A stretch of DNA of 64,000 bases from Glandiceps talaboti (Eukaryota; Hemichordata; Enteropneusta; Spengelidae), in NCBI RefSeq assembly GCF_964340395.1, contig NC_135569.1, positions 16,510,519 to 16,574,518 of the forward strand, written 5' to 3'. How positions within the stretch are numbered: position 1 is the stretch's first letter; every line of letters starts with the position of its first letter. A program made the position numbers and the translations under genes. The notes below the pieces were generated by a model. It was not told where the DNA came from. It made no database searches and saw nothing but the letters and a program-made list of their open reading frames with translations. Positions 12,681 through 27,500 of the stretch are shown piece by piece.

Positions 12681-12862
12681 CGAAAGAGAAAACATAGCAA
12701 TCAAACCTGTTATAGAATGCATTTAGTTCGTTTGCACGAGTTGTTGAATTGTCTCCTGTAGCATTGGTGTTTTGCTACCATCAGAGTAACCACTCATAAG
12801 TTTCAGTACATTCCATCTACAGCTGAATGAAACTACTACTTAGGGGTAGAACAGAAGTCTCT

Positions 12863-12896
12863 CTGTACACCTCAAAGTAAAAATGGAGGTGTACAG
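12863..12896. repeat. Perfect 11-bp inverted repeat
   Basis: CTGTACACCTC (12,863-12,873) and GAGGTGTACAG (12,886-12,896) are exact reverse complements with a 12-base loop. It could be a small hairpin. No function is indicated. Confidence 0.6.
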
Positions 12897-12899
12897 TCG

Positions 12900-13467
12900 A
12901 TTTCAGTGTGCAGGAAAACTGATGTAATAAAACATGGCAAAAGTTACACTTGATCAATATATTGCTCAAAGTAATGTAGTTGGAAAGATTGTGATGAATT
13001 GGTTGATTTAATGTTGGTAGGGATAAGCTTATTGGGACCTACAATGAGTGAACATGATAGTCACGATTTTGATGGTGATAAAATAGTATCACAGTATTGA
13101 CTCATAGGACTAAAATAATAAGACAGACATTAGAGAAATATATAGACAAACAAATTAATATTTTCAATGTTTAAAGTTTGTGGCTAATGACTTTTCCATT
13201 TGGCTGATTTGAAAATGAACAATGTTAATCTAATGGCTATGACGGTTTTGTTTTTTAAACCAACAGCTGCAGTGTTGACTGTCTTTAAAATGTGTTGTGA
13301 CATATTGTGAGAGACCTTGTTAATTACTTTTCATCCGTGTCAGAGAATTAGATGTCATTCAATAAAATAAATATTGATGGTCAACACCACTGGAAAATCA
13401 ATACAAGTACACTGGAAACTGATGGAAAACCCAGGGAAAACCCTGGAATTTTTTTTTTACTCCGAGT
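12900..13467. other. Non-coding stretch, no gene recognised
   Basis: No supported feature. Confidence 0.4.
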
Positions 13468-13635
13468 GTTTGAATCCTGCTTTCCTTACCTTCAGGGTTA
13501 ATTATCAAAATCAAGCCAATTTCTGTCTATCACAGACACATTGTAGAATTGAAATAACGCCAATTTCTTTTAAAACATGTTTTATACAAGTAATATTGAA
13601 AAAAAAGAACTATAGGCAAGCATCATTTTGGTGAC
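13468..13635 (+). repeat. Dispersed repeat D, copy 1
   Basis: The segment aligns with 42,205-42,380 in the same orientation. Shared stretches include 'ccttcagggt(t/c)aattatcaa', 'ccaatttctg', 'atcacagacacat' and 'acaagtaatattgaa'. The two copies differ at many positions. The family is not identified. Confidence 0.75.
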
Positions 13636-13810
13636 AATAAGTCTGAAACTTATGTCGAGAAACAAGTGTATGTGTTTCAGTAGTAAGGCATCATTTTTCA
13701 TCGGCTAGCACACATTTAGGCAAAATGATGGAAATAGAAAAAACACACAAGATTGTCACAAATGATAGACCTTCAGAGTGTTTTGTTTGTTTATAACTTT
13801 AAAATCAGGG

Positions 13811-14020
13811 GTTGTCGGTTGCGCTGAGTGGTGAAACCACTTTCCTCTTACCACTGTGGTTGGGGTTCAAACCATTCGTTGTTTAGTTTGACTCTAGTGA
13901 ACAATGCAGGTTTCCCCGTGTACTCCGGTTCCCCTTGCATTATTAAACACTGAATCCATGAGGGATGACCCTCACTGGATTTCTTGGCAGATAAATGTTT
14001 ACTTAGAGAACTATCCAGTA
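13811..14020 (+). mobile_element. tRNA-derived SINE, copy 2
   Basis: A diverged copy of the SINE at 9,351. It has GTCGGTTGCGCTGAGTGGT in the A-box region, a B-box-like GGGTTCAAACC (13,862-13,872), the central 'ccccgtgtactccggttcc', and 'catgagggatgaccctcactgga'. Relative to copy 1 it has lost part of the region after the B box. It ends near an AT-rich 'ttattattattttta' tract. Confidence 0.8.
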
Positions 14021-15125
14021 TAATTATTTTTATTATTATTTTTATTATGTACTTGAAATACATTCTCAGATATGTAAAAAGAAGTGCAATATGTCACATC
14101 TTGATAGGACAAACAATTTATTATACCAGAAGTGAAATTGAAAATTCTCTTGTCCATTGACAAGTGACCTTTGAAAAAAAAATTGAAGCCTGCAGGTGCA
14201 AAGTATAGTCCCAGGTGAACATTTTTGTTGCCCAACTTCAGTTTGAGCACTGTGTTGACATAAGAGATTATATAGTATTTAAAGCCTTATCACTTTGCTT
14301 AAAGGATACTATCTATAGTGATTTTTTTTTTTTTTTTTTTTTTATTTATTGATTACACGTAACAAAACCCTGGGGATTTGTTAAAGGTACAAAAAAAAAA
14401 TAAAATTAGAAAAAAAGAATCATAATAGTATCTATAGTATTGTAATCAAGATTTGGACTGAGTTGTTAAATGGTGTTAATGCCAAGCAAAGTGATATTAT
14501 CCTTAGGTAGGTGGATGAGAGTCACGCATGTATTGCTAATATTCATAGATATCTCCCTCCAGGTGTACACTTTTCACCACTCTCATGACTCCTTTCCTTT
14601 ACTTCTTAGCCAAGGGAAAAGACAACATAACATAGCCGACTACCCAGTTTGTAAGGGCCACTCAGTATACATCTCAAGTACCAATATCTAATGTCACAAT
14701 GTCTCACATTGATACTTTACCAACCAAATTTGATAATTGCATTACAATCTACTCTCCCTAGCTCCCATGTCTTTCAATGCAAAATACACTTTACCATCAA
14801 TACCTCAAAACTATAACTCAGGAATATTGTCATAGCCGTCACTTTTCCCGGATTTTGCATGTGCAAAAACGGCAACAATCTCTTGATGAGTAAAATTTGC
14901 ATTCATTGATACATGGCTCTCATATATCGGGAGTTCATATATTCTTTTAATGCACTTTTAGCACAACTGAACTGATTATTTTTTCTTGAGTGCTTGGAAA
15001 TATCCTGTGTCAACACACAATTTTGCCAGTATAAAGACTGCTACTTCCACTAATTCCTTTTGGCTCAGGTGTGTTACTTGTTGTCTGCTAAAGGGCCTCC
15101 ATGCCTTTCATCTATTTATACATGG
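14021..15125. other. Non-coding stretch with homopolymer runs
   Basis: A T run of about 25 bases (from 14,321) and an A run (14,391-14,400) flank a short unique segment. A fragment of the family H hairpin (TAGCACAACTGAACTGATTA) lies near 14,958. Being on the 3' side of the DIRS-like relic (minus strand), this is where its RNase H and tyrosine recombinase would be expected. I could not recognise either. Confidence 0.4.
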
Positions 15126-15129
15126 CACT

Positions 15130-15701
15130 CCTATGGACCTTTCATAATTTGTTATACAGTACTTATGGTGTGATGTACAAAGGCAGATAATTTCCACCCG
15201 AATGGTACTGTGTATTGCTCACATACCAAATCCCAGCACATTTGAAACCCAAAAGCTTTCTGTCGTGTGATATTTTAACATGGTCATACCAACTTTTGTC
15301 ATCACATTTGAAGTGAAAATCTCCTTGTTCTAGATATCTTGTAACTTCCACCCATTGATCTAATTTGAAGTTCTCCTATTTTATCCAGAGACTCAGGTAT
15401 CTCATATCAATGCACATACATGGTTTAAAGGCATAACTGATAGTGGTGGTGGGTCCTTTCGAACTTTCCCTCACACTGATAGTGCTCCAGACTTTAATCT
15501 GTCTGATATAGTTGTAGAAATAAACTGGCCAAAGTCTTTACATCCAGGACTGTTTTGAAGTACTATAAGTGATGGGTATGAATGATTATAAGACTTGCTC
15601 TTAAAATTTCCCTTACAAGGAGTCACATAGTGAGATACCTTTATTCCCTCTGATAGCCAGTCTATGATTTGTTTTTCACAACTATTGTCAACTTGTCCCA
15701 T
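15130..15701 (-). pseudogene. DIRS-like retroelement reverse transcriptase, decayed
   Basis: On the minus strand, a 76-codon open frame (15,471-15,701) ends in DRLKSGALSV. A broken stretch with CIDMRYL-like sequence follows, then a 62-codon frame (15,163-15,351) with CDDKSWYDHVKIS, LGFKCAGIWYVSNT and, one frame over, VPFGWKLSAF. These landmarks, particularly 'DDKSGYDH'-like block A and PFGWK, are characteristic of DIRS-group (tyrosine-recombinase) retroelements, where PFGWK replaces the LPFG of LTR elements. Stops lie between the two frames and a frameshift precedes PFGWK. The YxDD catalytic block is not found, so the copy is dead. Confidence 0.8.
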
Positions 15702-16089
15702 GTATGTACGTGATTATGTATTTTAACGGCTATTAAATCATTTTGGTTTCTTAATGTCATGTACCAGGGAGATATGTTGATTTTTTCCCTAGGCTACTGC
15801 TTCAACATCTGAGACAGTTGTAGACCCATGCCTGGGTGCACCCTCAACAGACACCCAAGAGAAGGTTTCACATTACTGCACATTTATAGTCCATTTCCCA
15901 CATTGGAATATCGAACTGAAAGAAAATTTTAACACCCCTTTTAATTACATGTAGAAGGCACCCCAGACAGGATCCTACAAAAGGCAGGCTGTCATAAGGC
16001 AATGCCTTTTGGTGATCACACCCCTGTCTCAGAGTACTAATATCTTAACTTACAAACTCACACTCAAATAGAGAACACATGAATGAAAT

Positions 16090-16612
16090 TTATTCAAGGT
16101 TTAATTTTAATGACTCCATCTCACAGGGAATTTTTTCTTTACAATATCTGGCGAAGTTCCTAACAATACCACAAACATAACATTTCAAATATCTGGGTTT
16201 TACATCCACGTCTTCTCTGTAGTTTTTGGCCGGACAGTATGGAGTATGATTAGTATAATGGGTAGGCCACTTCCCATGTTGAAGGAACTTAGACACTTTT
16301 GATGCAATTTCTTCCTCTTCTTTATTTCCCAACAACAGAACGATAAGGTGCCCTGCTTCTTGCCCAAAATCATTTGTCCCAAATATGGCCAGCACTGCTC
16401 TGAACCTTTTCAATTTTGGGTGCAAAATTTTTGTAGCCCGATCCACGAGTACTCTTAATCCATTCAGTATTTGTGTGGCGTTGTGTTCCATGTTGGTGTT
16501 TGTGCTAGCTCCATCACCTTTTGTAGAGCATTGTCCACAGATGTAGCGTTTGCCGTCTTTTTCTAATTCCTCTAATTTCTTTTGTAGTCCGTCCAACTGC
16601 AGCTGCACCTGC
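16090..16612 (-). CDS. Zinc-knuckle protein, probably gag-like ORF of the DIRS-like element
   Basis: An uninterrupted minus-strand frame of 175 codons. Residues 1-22 are a Leu/Lys/Glu-rich, probably coiled segment. Residues about 140-154 are a CCHC-like knuckle, CYVCGIVRNFARYC, in which the usual Gly-His pair has become Arg-Asn, so metal binding may be lost. It lies about 390 bases upstream of the DIRS-like reverse transcriptase on the same strand, where a gag-type nucleic-acid-binding protein is expected. That position, not sequence identity, is the basis for the assignment. The TTGCAG at the start could alternatively be a splice acceptor, making this a terminal exon of an unknown gene. Confidence 0.5.
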
Positions 16613-16632
16613 AACATATAAAGTACACTCTT

Positions 16633-17112
16633 AGTACATATTCTACAGTTCCAACCTGTTTCTCACTTTCCCTCACAGGGAAGTCTTTGTCCCTCATGGA
16701 CTATAAAATGCCTTGACTCACATGGTACATAGTATATTCTACAATTCACATCTAATTCTCACTTTCCCTCACAGGGAAGTCTTTGTCCCACATTGACTAT
16801 AAAATGCCTTGACTCACATGGTACATAGTATATTCTACAATTCACATCTAATTCTCACTTTCCCTCACAGGGAAGTCTTTGTCCCACATTGACTATAAAA
16901 TGCCTTGACTCACATGGTACATAGTATTCTACAATTCACATCTAATTCTCACTTTCCCTCACAGGGAAGTCTTTGTCCCTCATTGACTATAAAATGCCTT
17001 GACTCACATGGTACATAGTATTCTACAATTCACATCTAATTCTCACTTTCCCTCACAGGGAAGTCTTTGTCCCTCATTGACTATAAAATGCCTTGACTTG
17101 CGTTATACATCT
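16633..17112. repeat. Minisatellite, 94-96-bp unit, about 5 copies
   Basis: The phrase 'tctacaattcacatctaatt' recurs at 94-96-base spacing, with 'ctttccctcacagggaagtc' and 'tataaaatgccttgactcac' in each unit. Unit length differences come from ATAGTATATTC versus ATAGTATTC. The first and last units are the most diverged. The array starts immediately upstream of the zinc-knuckle frame on the minus strand, so it may be the DIRS-like element's 5' region. Confidence 0.93.
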
Positions 17113-17890
17113 TAATTTGATTTTAGGCACTTTAACATCTACTCCGTTTTACTCTAAGACTCTTAAATTTATAATTACATACGTGCAAATACACATTATA
17201 TATATTTTTTTCTTCTAGTCCCCCTCCCCCATTCAAAATCAATTGGACATCCACATCAGTGTTCTCTATATGAATACTACTACGCAGTAGTCAGTGTACC
17301 ACCTGTTACTTTATTATTACCACCAGACAGAGAAACTTGACCATGTAGTACACATGATGTTTATACTTCAGATCACCTCGCTGTACCCAAAGAGCTGTTC
17401 AGGAGTACTTATGCAGTGATGTGAGTTGATGTTAGCGAGCAACAGTCTGGGCCAACTTATTTTGGCAATTACACACAGATTTCATAAATGTGACAAATTT
17501 AAATACATCATCAAACAGCTTTGGCCTTTCATAATTTCAAAACATATGGATAAAAAATCATTGAACAATCTTATTTTGAACATGAGAAATTGCATGGAAG
17601 TATACATCTACTGCATGCATGTAAAGTAGAGTGATCGAGTCAATCCATACTAGAAGTATGGTACTCAGACTAACACTGTAGTTTGGAGTTGTGATTGTGA
17701 AGTTAGTTTGTAGCCAAATTACATTATTCTGTCAAACACATGGACTAATGTTTACCCCATGCTGAAATATTTCCGTCATGCATCAACTATAAATTTTGTC
17801 ATTTTCAAATTTGCGTTAGGATCAACCGATTGTCAACATTGGTTATTAGTATATTGTGTAGAAGACTATGACACACACCCAACAAATAAG
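17113..17890. other. Non-coding stretch, no gene recognised
   Basis: No supported exon, RNA or transposon end. Short open frames only. Confidence 0.4.
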
Positions 17891-17895
17891 TAATT

Positions 17896-17952
17896 GTTTA
17901 GCATAACTAAACTTCTTATGTTAAGTAATGCTATAGACATGGCAAAGTGTGC

Positions 17953-18002
<50 letters not shown>

Positions 18003-18475
18003 ACGTGCGCACGTGTGTGTGAACAACTTAAAGTCAAACACCACTGATCCAATTGCCATGATATTTGATGGATATATTACGTTGGGTGTCTAGTTGGAAA
18101 ATTTTTGAAATAAATATGATCTTACCATCGATTAGTGATTTAATGGGTCAAAAAGGTGATTTTTGGTCAGAAAATGTAGACTCAAAAAGTACTGTGCAGG
18201 TTGGGTTGAAATTTGATTGGAACATTCTCGCTGGTGTTCAGATTACGAATTTTTCATTACATGATAATATTACCAGTGGCTGTGATATGCAAATTAGGTA
18301 CAGAAAATGTGTACTTTTGGTCAAAAACCTTTAATTCCAAAAGGACTAAACAGACTTAACAGACAAGTGTATAAACATTCCAAAAATGTACAAAATGTAA
18401 AAACTACAATTGTGCTACAACACATTGGCACTATTTTAGATATGCAAAATTAGGGTTAAAATAGAATTTTTTTAA
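17896..18475 (+). repeat. Family H dispersed repeat, shorter copy
   Basis: Starts with a diverged hairpin (TAGCATAACTAAACTTC...GTAATGCTATAG), then 'catggcaaagtgtgcg' and a GT tract (about 17,951-18,022). The usual 'aacaacttaaagtcaaa' and 'gcagattggg' type blocks follow. It ends near 'tgctacaacacattggcactattt', the family's likely 3' end, which recurs near 47,700. Confidence 0.75.
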
Positions 18476-19010
18476 TATGGTGACTGTAATATAAATGTAC
18501 AATATTTTATCAACTTTCTGTGTGAAATGTGTTCTATAGTGTGATACCACTAACTATTTTATTACACTGCTAAAATGAAACTGTACAGTGGAAGAGCTGA
18601 ACAGCAGAACCACTTTTACACAGTCATGAAAAAAAAAAAAAAAGTGGTTCTATTCAGGCTGTTATGTCACTTGGTTCAAAGGTCTCATAGTTTTCCACGT
18701 TTCTGACGCCATGAGATGAAACAGTCAACTCATTCCTACTGTGATACTATTTCATGAAAATGTGGTCAAAGTTTGTAACTTGTAAGGTCAGTGACAGCTT
18801 TTGATAATACCTTAGATTAAACTTTCTTCACCTGGAATACTTTGTACTTATACTATTAAATTGTATTATTATATTAATATTATTATTATTTTTGTTATTA
18901 TTCAAATTATTATTTGTTATTTTTTGATGTAAATAAAGTTATTGTTATTATCACAACTGAACATCTCAGGTTCAATAATGTGTGTGTGTGTGTCTGTGTG
19001 TGTGTGTGTC

Positions 19011-19051
<41 letters not shown>

Positions 19052-19620
19052 CAGCAAACATCATCTTGTGGTGAAAAGGCTGTGCTAAATGTATAACTTT
19101 GGGTGACAAAAATAGTAGGGTGCCAAAAAACGTGTCACCTGACACAAAATCAACATGTACAATAACAGAAATACCATGCCCATACAAAATAATTAATGAA
19201 GGCAGTGTGTATATAAATGAATGAAAAATTGAAAGATAAGCTTAAATGCACTTGTTACACATGCAACAAATTTGATCCGACGATGAAACACAACACTTAG
19301 ATTCACGTCTTGGGTTCAAATGCCATTGGGAACAGGAGATACATATATTTCTCTGACACACTCAAACCCAGGTTAGGTGTCAATGGGTAGGCTGTATCAC
19401 TCAGTTGTGTGTCACTCACAAGACCAGTGCGAATTTTGGTGACTCGGCCTGGAGTAACACCTTGAACAGTCGGAGACATTTACTCACACAGAGCCTGTAG
19501 GTGCTATGTATGGGATAGCCTGTGGACTGACTGGGAGAGCCATGACAGTTCCACAGTGACATGATAGGAAAAGTGCAATATAGCCCTGTTATGTAGTCCC
19601 AAACAAGAATGGTTCACTTT
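18476..19620. other. Non-coding stretch with GT microsatellite
   Basis: Contains an A run (about 18,628-18,642), an AT-rich 'ttattatta' tract (18,860-18,930) and an interrupted GT tract (18,979-19,049). Open frames through the GT tract are composition artefacts. No gene recognised. Confidence 0.5.
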
Positions 19621-19629
19621 AGAACTGAT

Positions 19630-19741
19630 TGTGTATTTGTGTTTGTTTGTTTGTTTATTTGTTTGTTTGTATGTATGTACGTACGTACGTACGTATGTGT
19701 GTATGTATGTATGTATGTATGTATGTATGTATGTATGTATG
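19630..19741. repeat. Compound tetranucleotide microsatellite
   Basis: A GTTT-type tract passes into TACG and then a GTAT tract of about a dozen units. The tyrosine/valine/cysteine-rich and histidine/threonine-rich frames across it are artefacts of the repeat. Confidence 0.9.
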
Positions 19742-20563
<822 letters not shown>

Positions 20564-20677
20564 TAGAGGCACTTTGAAAGAATAGAAAGGAATCAACTAG
20601 TCCCTGGCAATGCATACAAACAATATAATATCACTGATACAAAACTTAATTAGTATTACAGCATTTGATACTTATAC

Positions 20678-20857
20678 CAATACAATTTCTCAATCCAGCT
20701 GAGAAAGGTACATACGAATATGGATGGCGGCCTGAAGAATTCTTGGACAAGAATCTGTCAGGATCAAAGACTTCTGGATCTGAGCAGTAGGTGGGATCTC
20801 GATGTAAAGTAAATGGTGCCACTATTAGCATCACTTCCTTGGGTACATGATGACCAG
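20678..20857 (-). CDS. Cytochrome P450 exon, CYP4-like (heme-binding region)
   Basis: A minus-strand exon of about 180 bases encodes the C-terminal core of a CYP4-type P450. It has HHVPKEV, the HRDP motif ([19 protein letters not shown]), and the heme-binding loop [10 protein letters not shown], whose Cys is the axial heme ligand. The loop has Leu where CYP4 usually has Pro (FSAGPRNCIG). It is bounded by a good acceptor (TTTACTCATCAG) and donor (ATTG/GTATAAGT), and the donor falls right after NCIG, a usual exon boundary in this family. P450s oxidise lipophilic substrates at the ER membrane. No flanking P450 exon was found, and the GA/ACAG tract lies about 115 bases downstream. It may be one exon of a large gene or an isolated fragment. 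Confidence 0.75.
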
Positions 20858-20977
20858 CTGATGAGTAAATAAATGTATAAAAGGTATTAATAACCATACA
20901 TACCTACAGTGTATGTGTTCTGGCATTCAGATTTGATACATAATGATTCAATGACATGATTTATTCCATGCATGATC

Positions 20978-23280
<2,303 letters not shown>

Positions 23281-24547
23281 ATACAATGTCGCAATCTTTC
23301 ATTTTCACTCACTACTATCAAACCAATGCACATTGATAAAAACCATGAGCGGTCCCTTTGATGTAATCTCTGCATTTATTAACATTGATAAAACGAATTT
23401 CAAAGTAAAAAGTACCAGACATTGGCAGAAGACAAGAAAATTAGAATTTACATTAGGTAATGCAGGAATTGGTAATGGCTTCTCCTCTGTGACAAGCACA
23501 GCTGTTTTTAATGTATATTGGATTGTGACACATGATATTGTACATGTAGTATGATGTACCCAGTCCCATGACGATAAAGACGTAATACATGTAAGTGTTG
23601 ACGACAACTTTCAATGCATGGTCAGTGAATAGCTCTGCCAGTATCATATACCCAACGTGATTGGGTGAAATTGCTCACTTTTTTGTAAGCTGCGATCCTA
23701 TTGGTCATATATGACGTAGTGACCTAATTACATTAATTATTTCACAACATGGCGACTTGTAAAAAGATTAGCGTAGTGATCACACTTGGAGATTGGAATG
23801 CGCTGTATACAGTCATCTTATGAAGGGAAATATACATTTTTAGCAATGTTACATTCCTAGAAAGAATTCTGATGTTTCTGTGATGTAAATAGCAGATTGA
23901 ATTACGACATACCATCATACAGAAGAATTGAAGCTACGTATGTGGAGTCCACCCACGTGGAATATGTTTACAGTTACACATCCTTGTATCTACTACAAAA
24001 TATACCAATGCATTTTCTAAATTCTCCAAAATAATATGACATGACAATTTTTACAACATCGAGTCGTTATGTGATTGTAATGTACTCCTTTGTACTTTTG
24101 TTCAAATCAATAGAATAGACGATGTCATTCGTGTCGTTCGAAGCCAAGAGTTTGAAGTAGTCTGGAGCTGAGACTGCCATGTGATTGCTGTATTGTAATA
24201 CTATGTATGGTTACCTAAAAGTGTTGCCAACTTGTGTTTTAATTAAATTACAATCATTATCATGCACATGCAGATTAAAAAATGAAATTATTCTGTTGTC
24301 CCCCCTATTTTGAACTAAATCCCCCAAAATTGTATGCAAGGGGGGGGGGACAATCTACGGTACTTTAATCTGGCGTATTATCATTCGTATGTAGCCTGCA
24401 CAACTTCAAATTTATTGTGAGGGAAACCACCAGCTGTTGTCCCATGGGAGTTACATGAATTTCGATTAAAAGTATACCTTGTCAATCATTTATTAGCTTA
24501 GGTATCATACTGTCTTATCATTGGTATGAATATTATACAAATGCTAA
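23281..24547. other. Non-coding stretch before the LINE
   Basis: No gene recognised. It contains a C-run/G-run pair (about 24,300-24,350: CCCCCC and GGGGGGGGG). There is also a segment near 24,440-24,490 (opposite the one at 28,455-28,495) sharing 'gtcaatcatt' and 'agttacatgaat'-like words, so the same old repeat may lie on both sides of the LINE. Confidence 0.4.
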
Positions 24548-27500
24548 CTTGTTGTTGGAAATGTTCAAAAGAGAAAGGGGCTTTTTCAGTGGCTAAAAGA
24601 GAAGAAGTCGAATGTAATCTTTCTTCAAGAAACTCATAGTGTTCAAAATGATGAATTAATTTGGCCACAGCAGCTGCCTAGTCATTTTGTCTTTTCACAT
24701 GGTAATTCCAACAGTAGAGGGGTAGCCGTCACTTTTAGGAATGTAGATTTTGTAATCAACAAGGTAAGCACGGATTCCGAGGGTAGAATTATCATTATAT
24801 CTGTAAACATCTGCGATAAACCTTACCTATTAATTAACTGGTACGCTCCAAATACTGAAAAGGACCACATTTATAATCTTTCTCAGCTCTGTAATATGAT
24901 CAATGATATGGAGTTAGAGCCCGACAGAGAGGTTATATGGGGTGGAGACTTCAACTTAGCCCTTAATCCGACCATAGATAGGTTCGGAGGAAATCCCTCT
25001 TGTTGGAAAAAGGCAGTTAGTACTTTAGATAATATCTGTTCAAAAATTGACCTTGTGGATATATATAGAATTCGCAACCCCTCTACAAAGCGCTTCACCT
25101 GGCGTAGGCTTCGCCCGGTTCTGATTCAAAGTCGCATTGATTTTTTCCTTGTGAGTAATTCATTTCAACAAGCAGTACTCAATACGGAGGTTATTTCTTG
25201 CATTTTTTCGGACCATTCTGCAATAACGCTTTCAGTGGGGGACAGTCGTACAAAATTGGGACGTTCATATTGGAAATTCAACAATAGTTTCCTATTTGAG
25301 GAAGATTACAAAAATACCATTCATGATAATTTCTATAATTGGGTAAACGAATATCACACAAACGACCCCCGTTTACTCTGGGAATTTTTGAAATACAGGA
25401 TCAAAATGATCTCTATTGTCTATGGTAAAAAGAAAGCTAGGGAGAAAAAGGAAGCTATTGCGAATCTAGAAGAAAAGCTGAATACTCTAGAACGCCAGCT
25501 CGTAGAAGATTGTTCCGATAACACTAAGATTGAAATCGAGGGTACACGGAGAGAACTTCAATGCGAGATTGACTACAGGACCGAGGGGAGTATTATTCGT
25601 TCCAGGGCTAACTGGTACGAACTAGGTGAAAAGAATACTAAGTACTTCCTGAGTCTCGAAAAAGCTAATGCGAACAAGTCCAAAATTACTCAACTTATGA
25701 ATAATCAGGGTCAAATAGTCACCAACCACGCGGATATCTCGCAAGAGATCAAGTCCTTTTATTCCAATTTATATAGTAGTAGACAGCCTGAGCCTCAGAA
25801 CATTGAAGAGTTTTTTACCGGTCTAAACTTACCCAAGTTAAGTGAAACCAATAGATTAGTGTGCGAGGGTCCAATATCCCTTGATGAAGCGTTTAATGCG
25901 TTAACTGATATGCCCAAAAACAAAACTCCGGGAAATGATGGACTCACTGGTGAATTTTTTACCACATTTTGGCCTCTTATTGGACCTTTTGTTGTCAATT
26001 GCTTGAACGCTGCATGTGACAAAGGAGAACTAACCCCTAGCCAAAAACAAGGAGTAATTACCCTCATAGAAAAGAAGGACAAAGATAAACGTTTTATTAA
26101 GAATTGGAGGCCAATTACTTTACTCAATGTAGACTACAAAATTGGTGCGAAATGCATCGCTAAGCGCCTAGAGAAGGTTCTCCCTTTTGTAATTAATGAA
26201 ACCCAGTCAGCATTTATCAAAGGACGTCAGATTGGGGACTGTGTTCGTATTATTGAAGGTATCATGGAGTATACGAAAATAGTAGACCTACCAGGAATTC
26301 TTGTCGCATTAGATTTTGAGAAAGCCTTCGACAGTCTGGAGTGGCCTTTTTTATTTAAAACTCTAGATAAGTTTAATTTTGGTACCTCCTTAAGTAAATG
26401 GATTCATTTATTCTATTCGAACCCAAGCAGCTGTGTTATGAATCGGGGACTCACCACAGGATATTTTGACATCAAAAGAGGTGTACGCCAAGGCGACCCC
26501 CTATCCCCCATACTGTTTATTTTAGGTCTAGAAATACTTTTAGTATCAATTATTCAAAAAGATTCCATAAAGGGCATAGACATTTCAGGTACACAGGTCA
26601 AGAATTCTGCATTTGCGGACGATTTAACATGTTTTATATCAGACGAAGACTCTGTAGTAAATCTTATGTCTCTGCTGCGTAATTTCCATTCTGCTTCTGG
26701 TCTCTCACTCAACCGTTGTAAAACAGAAGCAATGTGGCTGGGTAAATGGAGGCATAGACAGGATGAGCCTTTTGACTTCAAATGGTCTAAAACGCCAATA
26801 AAAATTGTCGGAATATTCTTTTCCTACAACACTTCACTTGCATATTCAGAAAATATATCGGCCCCGCTTAAGTCTATGCATCGTTTACTCAACCTGTGGA
26901 ACTCTAGAGGGCTAACTTTGATTGGTAAGATTCAAATCATAAAGTCACTTATCATCCCAAAGTTTCTGTATATTTTTAATCTCATCCAAGTCAAGAAAAG
27001 GGATATTAAGATTTTAAATAGTCATATTCACCGTTTCATATGGAAAGGTCCGGATAGAATTAGTAGAAACACATTGATTGGTGATATTAATGAAGGGGGG
27101 TTAGGTATGATTGATATTTTTGCTTTGTACAAGGCCTTCAGAGTAACTTGGCTAAGTAGATACCATGTTGATGATTTCAAACACCCATGGAAATTAATAT
27201 TAGACTTCTTTCTGAGGCCTATTGGTGGTAAGCTTATTTTGCGATGTAATTATAATGTCAATTTATTGCCAGTTGTACTTCCAAGTTTCTTTAAAGAAGG
27301 CCTTGTGTGTTGGAGTGAAATCAATTATATTTCTAATCTCCCTACAGAACACCAAGTTATCTGGAACAATTCAGAAATTCTCGTGAATCATAAGTCTGTA
27401 TTTAACCAGTTTTTATACGGAATAGGAATTGTATTTGTTGCTGATATTTTTAACGAAGAAAATAAGTTGAAAGGCTGGGAGGAACTCTCTCGTCTAGGGT

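Noticed and set aside
23752-23830. Short frame starting ATGGCGACTTG as a gene start
   Set aside because: Only 24 codons before a stop and no downstream exon recognised.
25795-26127. 110-codon minus-strand frame
   Set aside because: Shadow of the LINE reverse transcriptase on the plus strand.
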